Part shown: positions 1 to 5,123 of the stretch, piece after piece | How positions within the stretch are numbered: the stretch's first letter is position 1 | Layout: each line of letters starts with the position of its first letter | Assembly (NCBI GenBank): GCA_016702305.1 | Contig: JADJEH010000012.1 | Coordinates: forward strand, 1-5,754 | From: a bacterium | GTDB lineage: Bacteria; Electryoneota; RPQS01 | Direction of reading: 5' to 3' | Length of the DNA: 5,754 nucleotides | The notes under the pieces: model-generated | The model's input: the letters and a program-made list of their open reading frames with translations, nothing else | The model's database searches: none | What the model was told of the DNA's origin: nothing | Made by a program: the position numbers and the translations under genes

Positions 1-137
1 GCGTCGGTGCGAGTTGCAAACGGGCGATCAGGAACCGTGTTCACGCCGCCTTGAGTGCTGGCGATGTAGCCGCGCAGGGCCGTGATTTCGTCGGCTAACG
101 CGGCGTCGTCAAGGTGTTGGTATGGACGGTCAGCCAT
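1..137 (-). CDS. Small phage protein, paralogue of the gene at 1982-2158 (partial, cut by the window edge)
   Basis: The ATG overlaps the TGA of the upstream ParB-like gene (TGATG), which fixes the start and suggests translational coupling. About 45 codons are visible before the window edge. The N-terminus reads MADRPYQHLDDAALADEI and then TALRGYIAST. This is nearly the same as the protein encoded at 1982-2158. After about residue 27 the two differ completely: here the sequence continues with QGGVNTVPDRPF. The function is unknown. The shared N-terminal segment is acidic and probably helical. It is the last visible gene of the leftward operon. Confidence 0.7.
   Translation of the reverse strand, partial: MADRPYQHLDDAALADEITALRGYIASTQGGVNTVPDRPFATRTD
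53..133. repeat. 81-bp direct repeat, copy 1 (shared gene start)
   Basis: It matches 2074-2154 with seven mismatches by direct comparison, at a constant offset of 2021. It encodes the common N-terminus of the two small paralogues; similarity ends abruptly at 53. Confidence 0.85.
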
Positions 138-967
138 CACAGCGCCCCTGCAATTGCTTTTGCGATGGCCGCCTCTTCTGCGCCAATTCCAATTGATGCC
201 GCGATGCTTGCCACCTCTGCCGGGCTGGAAAACTTGGCAAGCCGCGACATGTCAGCAATGGTCTGTCGCACGAGTCGCACGTTTCGCTCGCGGTCTTCCT
301 CACTTCGGGCGCTGACAGCCTCCCCGGCCTTGGCCCGCTGGATCAGTTCGCGCCGATCTTCCTGCGCCATGTCCTTGAGCGCGTCCAGCTCCACGCCCTT
401 GTCGAGCGAAGTGCCAGCGATCTCGTCCAGGTCATCGCCGAGGGCTTCGGCGCGAGCTAGGTGGCGGTTAACGTCGCGCTTGGACTCGCCGGATGCGCGG
501 GACGTGTCGCACGCAAACTCGGTGTTGCCGCGGCCGCCAAAACTGGGACAAGTTGTCCCAGTTTCCAAATCGGCAACGCGTTGCCGATTTGGCCGCATCG
601 CCTCCCAAATCTCCTTCCTCCGCTTGATCGCCTTCGCACGCTGCGCCGCGCTCAACTCGGCGCGACACAGGTTCTCGTCGATCTCCATCAGCTCGGCTGC
701 GAGTGCCGTCGTTGACTCAGGCAGCACTCGCGCCGAGCATTCCACCCATCCGATCTTTCGCATGGCGGCGACGCGATGATGGCCAGCAACCAGCCGGAAC
801 GCTTCGACCTTCTGCCCGTCTCGATACTTTGCGCACGGCACGACGGTGATCGGCTGGATCAAGCCAATATTGCCGATGGACTCCGCGAGCGCGTCGATTG
901 ATCCGGCGATCAGCGGCCGGGCGAGCGTGCTGCTTTCGATGCAATCGAGTCGGATGGTCGAAATCAT
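137..967 (-). CDS. ParB N-terminal domain protein (phage ParB-like)
   Basis: This encodes 276 aa. The start is chosen at ATG 967-965, which overlaps the TGA of the upstream gene (ATGA); an upstream in-frame extension would lie inside that gene. Residues about 20-82 form a ParB/Srx-type N-terminal domain, with the LIQPITVV stretch near 36-43 and the box AGHHRVAAMRKIGW at 61-74, equivalent to the GxxRxxA motif of ParB proteins. Residues 92-120 (ELMEIDENLCRAELSAAQRA, then KAIKRRKEI) match the helix that usually follows. Residues 150-175 (EFACDTSRASGESKRDVNRH, then LARAE) resemble a helix-turn-helix DNA-binding segment. ParB-family proteins bind DNA, and the N-terminal domain can be a CTP switch or, in other members, a nuclease. 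Which applies here is unknown; no ParA partner is in view. Residues 126-143 are encoded by two perfect palindromes (listed separately). Confidence 0.8.
   Translation of the reverse strand: MISTIRLDCIESSTLARPLIAGSIDALAESIGNIGLIQPITVVPCAKYRDGQKVEAFRLVAGHHRVAAMRKIGWVECSARVLPESTTALAAELMEIDENLCRAELSAAQRAKAIKRRKEIWEAMRPNRQRVADLETGTTCPSFGGRGNTEFACDTSRASGESKRDVNRHLARAEALGDDLDEIAGTSLDKGVELDALKDMAQEDRRELIQRAKAGEAVSARSEEDRERNVRLVRQTIADMSRLAKFSSPAEVASIAASIGIGAEEAAIAKAIAGAL
540..564. repeat. 25-bp perfect palindrome (1-bp centre) inside the ParB-like gene
   Basis: The arms are AAACTGGGACAA and TTGTCCCAGTTT, exact reverse complements around a single G at 552. It encodes the ETGTTCPSF part of the loop between the ParB-type domain and the putative helix-turn-helix segment. 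Confidence 0.9.
565..592. repeat. 28-bp perfect palindrome inside the ParB-like gene
   Basis: The arms are CCAAATCGGCAACG and CGTTGCCGATTTGG, exact reverse complements with no spacer. Pairing stops at 564/593. It directly abuts a second palindrome at 540-564. It could be a protein-binding site (parS-like), a strong mRNA hairpin, or part of an inserted palindromic element read in frame. Confidence 0.9.
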
Positions 968-1917
968 TTCGCGCGGCCCGTGATCGGAGTGCCGGCGATG
1001 CGCAGAATGCTGGCGCCGGAAATCTTGATGATGTGCAGCGGGCGGTGCTCGAAAAACGCATTCCACGCTATTGCGGCCGGCAGGCAGCGCTGGCTCGTCA
1101 GCCCTGTCATTGGCTTGCGCGAAGCGAAGTCCAAAAGCAGCACCTTCCGCGGGTCTGACCGCGCCAGGCCATCGTCAGCGGCAAGCCCGGACCAAAACAG
1201 CTCGGCCAGTTTCGGCTGGTGCCTGATTGTCATCAGAGCCACCATTGCAACGCCAGCCGTGAATAGCTTCGCCTTGATTTTGGCTGGCGCATCCACAACG
1301 AGACGGGCGTATTCTTGCGCCTCTGCAATCCACCCGGACGCCGCTGCTATCTTTGCATCCGTATCGCGGACCAGTGCATCCTGCTGGTAGTGCAGATCGC
1401 GCATGTCGTTGTCAAGCGCAAGGGCGCTTCCAAATAGCGCATTCATAAGCGCATTTGGCAAACCGGAGTTGCGCGCCATTTCTGTGCTGTTGATGATTTC
1501 CAGGGAACTGCGCTTGCGCGATGCGGTGTCGTGCCGGTAGTAATCCGCGATGACCTCGGTCATGGAGCCGCAAGGCGTAATCAGTACCTGGAACTCCTGC
1601 GGGATGCCGGACGCGACAACGGCATTCATGCGATGCTTGCCGTTCGTCAGGTACAGATTCCCGCCGAGCGAACAAAACGCGAGTTGGCTTCCGGCAGACC
1701 ATCGACGCTGGCGCATCAAATGCGCGAGCAATTCGACATGGTGCCGCTCAGACTTCCGCTGTCCTGCAAACGCGGCATCCTTTAGTATCCATCCGGCCAA
1801 ATCCGGGCCGATTGTTTGCCGGCCCTCTCGGATGACGTGCGGAAGCGCACTGACGCTTGGCGGAATGTCGACTGGTTGCGAGTGGATGTTCACAACTTGT
1901 TTTGCTACACTGCTCAT
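964..1917 (-). CDS. ParB/Srx-like phage protein of unknown function
   Basis: This encodes 317 aa. The start is ATG 1917-1915 because GGAG (1927-1924) lies 6 bases upstream; an ATG four codons earlier would put that GGAG inside the gene. Residues 88-104 read LYLTNGKHRMNAVVASG, a G-x-H-R-x-x-A pattern like the core motif of ParB-type domains, followed by a hydrophobic strand (FQVLIT, 109-114). Then YYRHDTASRKRS resembles the D-x-x-x-R-x-S stretch seen after this motif in phage proteins of similar type. The remainder is mostly helical and has no motif I recognise. The gene ends in an ATGA overlap with the ParB-domain gene downstream, so the two are probably made together and may cooperate. The ParB-like assignment rests on the short motif only and is an inference. 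Confidence 0.6.
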   Translation of the reverse strand: MSSVAKQVVNIHSQPVDIPPSVSALPHVIREGRQTIGPDLAGWILKDAAFAGQRKSERHHVELLAHLMRQRRWSAGSQLAFCSLGGNLYLTNGKHRMNAVVASGIPQEFQVLITPCGSMTEVIADYYRHDTASRKRSSLEIINSTEMARNSGLPNALMNALFGSALALDNDMRDLHYQQDALVRDTDAKIAAASGWIAEAQEYARLVVDAPAKIKAKLFTAGVAMVALMTIRHQPKLAELFWSGLAADDGLARSDPRKVLLLDFASRKPMTGLTSQRCLPAAIAWNAFFEHRPLHIIKISGASILRIAGTPITGRAK

Positions 1918-1930
1918 GTGATGCTCCATT

Positions 1931-1955
1931 AGCCCGCCTGCCAGCGGGCTTTTTT
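1931..1955 (+). terminator. Intrinsic-terminator-like hairpin (plus-strand T-tract)
   Basis: AGCCCGC (1931-1937) pairs with GCGGGCT (1944-1950) across a 6-base loop, followed by a run of six T on the plus strand (1950-1955). It sits in the 64-base gap between two minus-strand genes. In that orientation the hairpin is preceded by A's and not followed by U's, so it should stop rightward (antisense) transcription better than the operon itself. It may still act as an mRNA stem-loop just upstream of the ribosome binding site of the 317-aa gene. Confidence 0.55.
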
Positions 1956-1981
1956 ATGCGCGTGGCGGACGCGCGGCCGAT

Positions 1982-2158
1982 TCAGAATGGAAGCCCTTCC
2001 GTAAACCGCCTTCCTTCCTCCGCGATCAGCTCGGCCAGCTTGACTTGCATCTTGCGGCGCAATGCCATGTCGCGAGTGCTGGCGATGTAGCCGCGCAATG
2101 CCGTGATTTCGTCTGCCAGCGCGGCATCGTCAAGGTGTTGGTATGGGCGGTCAGTCAC
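1982..2158 (-). CDS. Small phage protein, paralogue of the gene at 1-137
   Basis: This encodes 58 aa. The start is GTG 2158-2156, overlapping the TGA of the Cro-like gene (GTGA). It is supported by alignment with the paralogue at 137, whose ATG stands at the same place; a longer in-frame reading from 2248 only translates the Cro-like gene in the wrong frame. The N-terminal part VTDRPYQHLDDAALADEITA is shared with the paralogue. The C-terminal half, MALRRKMQVKLAELIAEEGR, is charged and helical and ends in GLPF. The function is unknown. The position after a repressor and before ParB-like genes says only that it belongs to the early operon. Confidence 0.65.
   Translation of the reverse strand: MTDRPYQHLDDAALADEITALRGYIASTRDMALRRKMQVKLAELIAEEGRRFTEGLPF
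2074..2154. repeat. 81-bp direct repeat, copy 2 (shared gene start)
   Basis: This is the partner of 53-133. The interval between the copies holds the 317-aa gene and the ParB-domain gene, so homologous recombination between them could delete or duplicate both. Confidence 0.85.
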
Positions 2159-2349
2159 GCCGCTTTCCGCCGCGGCCGGAACAGAGCCGGCCGCATCGCG
2201 CGCAGCTGCCACTGGCGCTGCACCGGGATTGGCTCGTCGTCGCGCCACTTGCAGACACTCTGCCGCGTCGTCGAAAAGAACCGCGCGAGGTCCGCATCGC
2301 TGCGGATTCCAAGCGCGGTTTTAACTGCTGTTTTCGTGAGTGCGATCAT
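2155..2349 (-). CDS. Cro-like phage repressor (P22 Cro-type helix-turn-helix)
   Basis: This encodes 64 aa from ATG 2349-2347. Residues about 9-36 (VKTALGIRSDADLARFFSTT, then RQSVCKWR) form a helix-turn-helix of the small Cro type: an A-x-x-L-G-I turn, a second helix, and a recognition helix with the S-x-x-x-W pattern. The protein ends in a basic tail. Size and layout fit P22 Cro-like regulators, which bind operators between divergent phage promoters. A longer upstream reading runs into the methyltransferase gene out of frame and is rejected. There is no Shine-Dalgarno sequence before the ATG, and a promoter-like pair lies immediately upstream, so the message may be leaderless. The stop overlaps the next start (GTGA). 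No CI-type partner is visible in the window. Confidence 0.75.
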   Translation of the reverse strand: MIALTKTAVKTALGIRSDADLARFFSTTRQSVCKWRDDEPIPVQRQWQLRAMRPALFRPRRKAA

Positions 2350-2356
2350 GTCGCCA

Positions 2357-2385
2357 AGTAAATCACGGGTGACGGGGTTGGTCAA
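2357..2385 (-). promoter_or_regulatory. Possible promoter for the Cro-like gene
   Basis: On the minus strand, TTGACC (2385-2380) is followed after 17 bases by TTTACT (2362-2357). The -35 overlaps the stop codon of the methyltransferase gene. Initiation would fall at or next to the ATG at 2349. The spacer contains TCAC-CC-GTGA, a small inverted repeat that could be an operator. This is pattern-based only. Confidence 0.35.
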
Positions 2386-3466
2386 TCCACAAGACGCAAC
2401 TGTCGCTGCGCGTCTTCGATGCGTCTGCAGGCGATGTCGAAATATTTCGGCTCGCGCTCTATGCCGATGAACTTTCGCCCCATTCGCAGCGCGGCGTCTC
2501 CGGTTGCGCCACTCCCCATGAACGCATCCAACACCACGGCGCCCGGCTTTGTGCTTGCCTTCAGTGCATGCGACAGCAGAGTTACGGGCTTTTCGCACGG
2601 ATGCCTGCCGGGGTACGGCGCTGGCGGGTCAAACGTCCAAACGTCCGTCCATTGGTCCTGCGCAGTGATGTTGAACGGGCGGCGCAGTTCCTCGTAGTCC
2701 TTGCGCAGTTCCTCGTAGTCCTTGCGCAGAAACTCGTAGTCCTTGCGCAGAAACTCGTAGTCCTTGCGCAGAAACTCGTAGTCCTTGCGCAGAAACTCGC
2801 CACCCCGCGCGTTCAGCATGGCGCGCATCTTTGCGTACTGCTCGGCGGTCGGACGTTGTGGCCGATCAGCCAATTCGACACGCAGCCCGTAAGGCCACCT
2901 GATGCCGACGGGAACAGTGCAGCAACTTGCTTTCGAGTAACCCCGGACCGCTCAATCTCGGCGGCTAAGTACTCGCCAAAAATTCTGCGCTTCGTGGCTT
3001 CGCAGGCTGACGTGTAGCCCGCATTGCCGTCTGCCATTTCGTCGCTACCATGACGCTCCGCGAAAATTATCCGCTCGCTTGATGATTGCCAGAACGTGCG
3101 CAAAGACGTGACGTCAACACCACTTCCGGCCGCGCCCTTTCGAGATGCGCCCTTGTTCCAAGTAAGCATTGCCAGAACGTTCAGGCGCTGGCGAACAACC
3201 ACCTCAACCCGCGCCGCCATCTGCGGACTGGCGAACAGGTACAAGCTGCCGTTTTGTGCCATGCGGTCGGCAAGCATGCCGACTACTTCGCCCATCCAGG
3301 ACAGGAACGCTTCCGGCGTATCCCACTCGTTGTCCCAGTATTCGTTTAGCACCTTGAAGTACGGCGGATCGGTGATGACCGCATCGACCTTCGGCAGCGT
3401 CGGCAGGATGTCGCGGCAGTCGCCAAGATGAAGCGTTGCGTTGCCAATCACCTCGACCCTGCTCAC
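2382..3466 (-). CDS. Phage DNA methyltransferase (N6-adenine/N4-cytosine, beta class), frameshifted
   Basis: The enzyme would transfer a methyl group from S-adenosylmethionine to A-N6 or C-N4 in DNA. Two reading frames make one protein: 3466 to about 2853, and about 2860 to 2382. Restoring one base near 2851-2853 gives 361 aa. The motif order is beta class: DAVITDPPY (motif IV, DPPY at 33-36) comes first, HPCEKPVTLL lies near the C-terminal third, and motif I, VLDAFMGSGATGDAAL, is near 312-327, followed by FIGIERE. The central target-recognition region contains a helix-turn-helix-like part (VTRKQVAALF ... GCVSNWLIGHN) and then six heptads EFLRKDY/EELRKDY at about 224-265. The GTG start overlaps the preceding TGA (GTGA). 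No restriction enzyme is next to it, so it looks like an orphan phage methylase. As sequenced, the N-terminal product ends after RPPSSTQRCAPC and lacks the cofactor-binding motif. Confidence 0.85.
2682..2799. repeat. 21-bp tandem repeat within the methyltransferase gene (5 full units plus a partial)
   Basis: The unit begins GCGCAG at 2682, 2703, 2724, 2745, 2766 and 2787. The first two units carry GTTCC and the last four carry GAAAC at the variable position, giving heptads EELR... or EFLR... on the minus strand. The copies are otherwise identical, which indicates recent expansion. Because 21 bp is seven codons, copy-number change keeps the reading frame. Confidence 0.95.
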
Positions 3467-3657
3467 GACTCACCCGCCGCGCACTTGATGGCCCAAACGC
3501 GCGTCGAGATCGCGCCGAGCTGGTTCACGATGTCGCGCAGCATGATAGCTGCCATCGGCTCGTCTTTGTTGCGAGCCAAGCGCGCGGCCGCATCCTGCGC
3601 CATGTCGATAGTCTGGAACAGCGCTTCCAAGTCTTGATAGAACGTCTTGCTTGCCAT
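3463..3657 (-). CDS. Small helical phage protein, first gene of the leftward operon
   Basis: This encodes 64 aa, beginning MASKTFYQDLEALFQTIDMA and ending IKCAAGES. The start at 3657 is chosen for GGGAG (3668-3664) six bases upstream; a longer in-frame start at 3714 would lie inside the promoter. The protein is predicted to be almost all helix, with repeated A/L/M spacing that suggests a small helical bundle. I do not recognise the family. The TGA overlaps the GTG of the methyltransferase gene, so the two are probably translated together. Confidence 0.65.
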   Translation of the reverse strand: MASKTFYQDLEALFQTIDMAQDAAARLARNKDEPMAAIMLRDIVNQLGAISTRVWAIKCAAGES

Positions 3658-3686
3658 CGCACACTCCCGCCTCGTCGATGGCTCGC

Positions 3687-3714
3687 ACCATACCAGCATC
3701 CGGCCGCTTGTCAA
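3687..3714 (-). promoter_or_regulatory. Leftward sigma70-like promoter
   Basis: On the minus strand, TTGACA (3714-3709, perfect -35) is followed after 16 bases by TATGGT (3692-3687), which is preceded by TG one base upstream (extended -10). Transcription should begin near 3680, leaving a leader of roughly 23 bases before the ATG at 3657. It would drive the whole leftward operon. Confidence 0.65.
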
Positions 3715-3742
3715 CCCCGCTAACTTTTTTTGTTGCGCCTAG
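3715..3742. promoter_or_regulatory. Candidate operator between the divergent -35 boxes
   Basis: This 28-bp spacer separates the two perfect TTGACA boxes. It contains CGCTAAC (3718-3724), seven T's (3725-3731) and GTTGCG (3732-3737), an imperfect dyad around a T-tract. The two -35 boxes themselves form a TGTCAAC/GTTGACA inverted pair. A Cro-like protein could bind here, but no binding site is proven. Confidence 0.3.
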
Positions 3743-3771
3743 TTGACACGGCGCCAGAAGCGTGGTCTGAT
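3743..3771 (+). promoter_or_regulatory. Rightward sigma70-like promoter
   Basis: TTGACA (3743-3748, perfect -35), a 17-base spacer and TCTGAT (3766-3771), with TG one base before the -10 (extended -10). Transcription should begin near 3778, about 26 bases before the ATG at 3804. Confidence 0.65.
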
Positions 3772-3830
3772 GGACCCATCGCCGCACACACGAGCAGGCC
3801 GCCATGACCGACTAAACCAATCCGACCTAC

Positions 3831-4001
3831 ATGTTCCAGATGACCGCCACCGAGCTGCTGGTCAAGATCCTGTCCGGCGAGATCGACCCGCGCGCCCTCG
3901 CAGCCGAGGAGATGGCCAACCGCGGATTGGACGCCACCGGCAAGTGGGTTGGGCTCAAGCGGGCATCCGAGATCTACGGCTACGGCGGCGGAGAAATCTG
4001 A
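3831..4001 (+). CDS. Small phage protein, first gene of the rightward operon (N-terminus possibly interrupted)
   Basis: This encodes 56 aa from ATG 3831, beginning MFQMTATELLVKILSGEIDP and continuing through RALAAEEMANRGLDATGKWV. The pattern of a helical ELL...GEID segment followed by A-x-x-x-ANRGLD-x-x-GKWVG resembles small uncharacterised phage proteins. No function is known to me. An in-frame ATG at 3804 has a weak upstream GAGCAGG and reads MTD, then TAA (3813-3815), then TNPTY and the methionine used here. The original gene may therefore have begun at 3804 and suffered a nonsense mutation. The ATG at 3831 has no visible Shine-Dalgarno, so it may depend on reinitiation. The stop overlaps an ATG at 4001 (TGATG). 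Confidence 0.6.
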   Translation: MFQMTATELLVKILSGEIDPRALAAEEMANRGLDATGKWVGLKRASEIYGYGGGEI

Positions 4002-4043
4002 TGCGCGACCACGACGAATCATTCCGCCGCGCCCAAGGCCGCC

Positions 4044-4382
4044 ATGCAGCCGCCCGACTACGACGACCGCCGCGAGGTTTTCGACGAGGCGGTCCGCGAA
4101 GAGGCCGCGCGCCAGATTGCCGGATCTGCAGACATCGGCGCAGAGTTGTTGGCCGAGAACATCAAGGGTGCCGACATTCGCCTGATGAACGATCCGGCCG
4201 CGTTCGTTGCGCGCTGCAAAGAGCTGATTGCGCAGGCCGGCGAGTCGTTCGCTGGCACCATCGTGGATCGCGTGCACGACTTCTGCGACCGCCCGCAGTG
4301 GCAAGACAGCGGCGTGGCCGAGATGGTGCGGCACGCGCTCAACGATCACTGGTACACGCCGATTCTCGGGGACTCGCCATGA
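4044..4382 (+). CDS. Hypothetical phage protein (112 aa)
   Basis: The protein begins MQPPDYDDRREVFDEAVREE and ends GDSP. It is acidic and mostly helical (ARQIAGSADIGAELLAENIK, AAFVARCKELIAQAGESF), and the codon pattern is typical of a real gene. AAGG lies 5 bases before the ATG at 4044, so this start can work. There is an alternative: an ATG at 4001 overlaps the previous stop and reads MRDHDESFRRAQGRH before entering a poor frame. Joining it to this frame near 4044 would make a longer protein, which implies a 1-base insertion. The stop overlaps the next start (ATGA). The family and function are not recognised. Confidence 0.7.
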   Translation: MQPPDYDDRREVFDEAVREEAARQIAGSADIGAELLAENIKGADIRLMNDPAAFVARCKELIAQAGESFAGTIVDRVHDFCDRPQWQDSGVAEMVRHALNDHWYTPILGDSP

Positions 4383-4567
4383 GCCTAAGCGCAAACATCG
4401 AACCCTGCACCGGCGGAATCGCCGTCAAAGACTCGGACGGCTGGACCGTCGCGGTAGTGATCCAGCGCGACCAGCACCCGGTGCATGGCGGCGGCATCTC
4501 ACACGCCGAATGCGAGGCGCGGGCGCGAGTGATCGCCGATGCGCTGAATGCGGCCGGCTTGGCCTGA
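4379..4567 (+). CDS. Small hypothetical phage protein (62 aa)
   Basis: The protein begins MSLSANIEPCTGGIAVKDSD and contains GWTVAVVIQRDQHPVHGGG followed by a helix ECEARARVIADALNAAGLA. The ATGA overlap with the previous gene fixes the start. The predicted beta-hairpin plus C-terminal helix gives no functional clue. Many phages carry short proteins ending in an A-x-x-I-x-x-ALN-x-AG helix, but their role is unknown. Confidence 0.65.
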   Translation: MSLSANIEPCTGGIAVKDSDGWTVAVVIQRDQHPVHGGGISHAECEARARVIADALNAAGLA

Positions 4568-4578
4568 CAACCACAAGA

Positions 4579-4748
4579 GTGACTGACTATGAGCTTTTTC
4601 GTCATCCCGTCGTCGGGCAGGTTTTGGTGACGCAAAGAGTTTGACGACGATGACGATAACGCCGCGCCATACAAAATCGCGGTGCGATTCGAGGCAAGCG
4701 ACCACAACCATTACGCCGGCGCTCGGATTCAAGAGCGGACTGGCCTGA
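4579..4748 (+). pseudogene. Small phage protein gene broken by frameshift(s)
   Basis: From GTG 4579 the frame reads VTDYELFRHPVVGQVLVTQR, then V and TGA (4642-4644). One base further on, the next frame continues naturally as DDDDDNAAPYKIAVRFEASD and HNHYAG. Removing one T from the TTT at 4640-4642 joins them. That frame then runs without a stop into the next gene. A second +1 step near 4715-4721 would give ALGFKSGLA and a stop at 4746-4748, about 55 aa in total, ending 20 bases before the next ATG. The HPVVGQVLV start resembles short phage proteins of unknown function. The first join is fairly convincing; the second is a guess. The ribosome binding site is poor. Confidence 0.45.
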
Positions 4749-4768
4749 AAACAACTACGGAGAACATC

Positions 4769-5092
4769 ATGAGCATCCTGTCCTTCTTCCTCCGCACACC
4801 CAAGGCTCCGAAGCCGTCCGACGCGAACGTCATCGACTTTTGCAAGATCGAGCGCGCGCACTTCTTCAACGGCGTCAACCGGGCAATTCGCGCCAACCGC
4901 CTGACGCCGCAGCACGAGCAGCGCGCGCGCAAGAACGCCGCCGAAATCTGGGCGAAGCACATCGCGCGCTTCCCAGGCTACGAATCGGCGCGCGCGTCGG
5001 AACAGGCCGCGGTGGACTATTGCGCGCTGCTGAGCACGTACCAGAAGCACGACATGCCGCGGCCTGCGCCGTGGGGGCCGGAGGCCGCATGA
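4769..5092 (+). CDS. Hypothetical phage protein (107 aa)
   Basis: The protein begins MSILSFFLRTPKAPKPSDAN. The start at 4769 is supported by GGAG (4759-4762) six bases upstream. The longer in-frame reading from 4682 or earlier belongs to the broken upstream gene. The middle part (IERAHFFNGVNRAIRANRL, TPQHEQRARKNAAEIWAKHI) is basic and helical, and the tail is PRPAPWGPEAA. The first residues are hydrophobic but too short for a signal peptide. The function is unknown. The stop overlaps the ATG of a 14-codon ORF (ATGA). Confidence 0.7.
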   Translation: MSILSFFLRTPKAPKPSDANVIDFCKIERAHFFNGVNRAIRANRLTPQHEQRARKNAAEIWAKHIARFPGYESARASEQAAVDYCALLSTYQKHDMPRPAPWGPEAA

Positions 5093-5123
5093 TCCACATC
5101 CGCAACTGCACAGACGGCCGAGT
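5089..5123 (+). repeat. 35-bp imperfect direct repeat, copy 1
   Basis: It matches 5694-5728 at 31 of 35 positions and encodes MIHIRNCTDGRV here against MIPIHNCADGRV there. The two copies bracket the AT-richer segment. Confidence 0.8.

Noticed and set aside
114..779. A 221-codon plus-strand frame antisense to the ParB-like gene
   Set aside because: It is rich in S, A and R as expected of a high-GC shadow, has no ribosome binding site, and the opposite strand holds a recognisable domain.
1931..1955. Terminator ending the leftward operon after the 58-aa gene
   Set aside because: On the minus strand the hairpin is not followed by a U-run; the T-tract is on the plus strand.
2682..2799. CRISPR-like array
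   Set aside because: The units are contiguous with no spacers and encode a heptad repeat in frame.
2568..3017. A plus-strand frame with LVVLAQK repeats
   Set aside because: The repeats are the antisense reading of the methyltransferase heptads.
3743..4567. A 274-codon plus-strand frame
   Set aside because: It covers the promoter and runs out of frame through two better genes with arginine-rich nonsense; only its last 62 codons (4379-4567) are a real gene.
4589..4630. ATG 4589 reading MSFFVIPSSGRFW, then in-frame TGA, then RKEFDDDD: possible TGA recoding
   Set aside because: Other genes here end in TGA, and the alternative frame from GTG 4579 gives a better phage-like start (HPVVGQVLV), so a frameshift at 4640-4642 is simpler.
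4650..4748. A 32-codon ORF MTITPRHTKSRCDSRQATTT ending at the TGA 4746-4748
   Set aside because: There is no ribosome binding site and the composition looks like a shadow; only its last few codons may belong to the broken gene.
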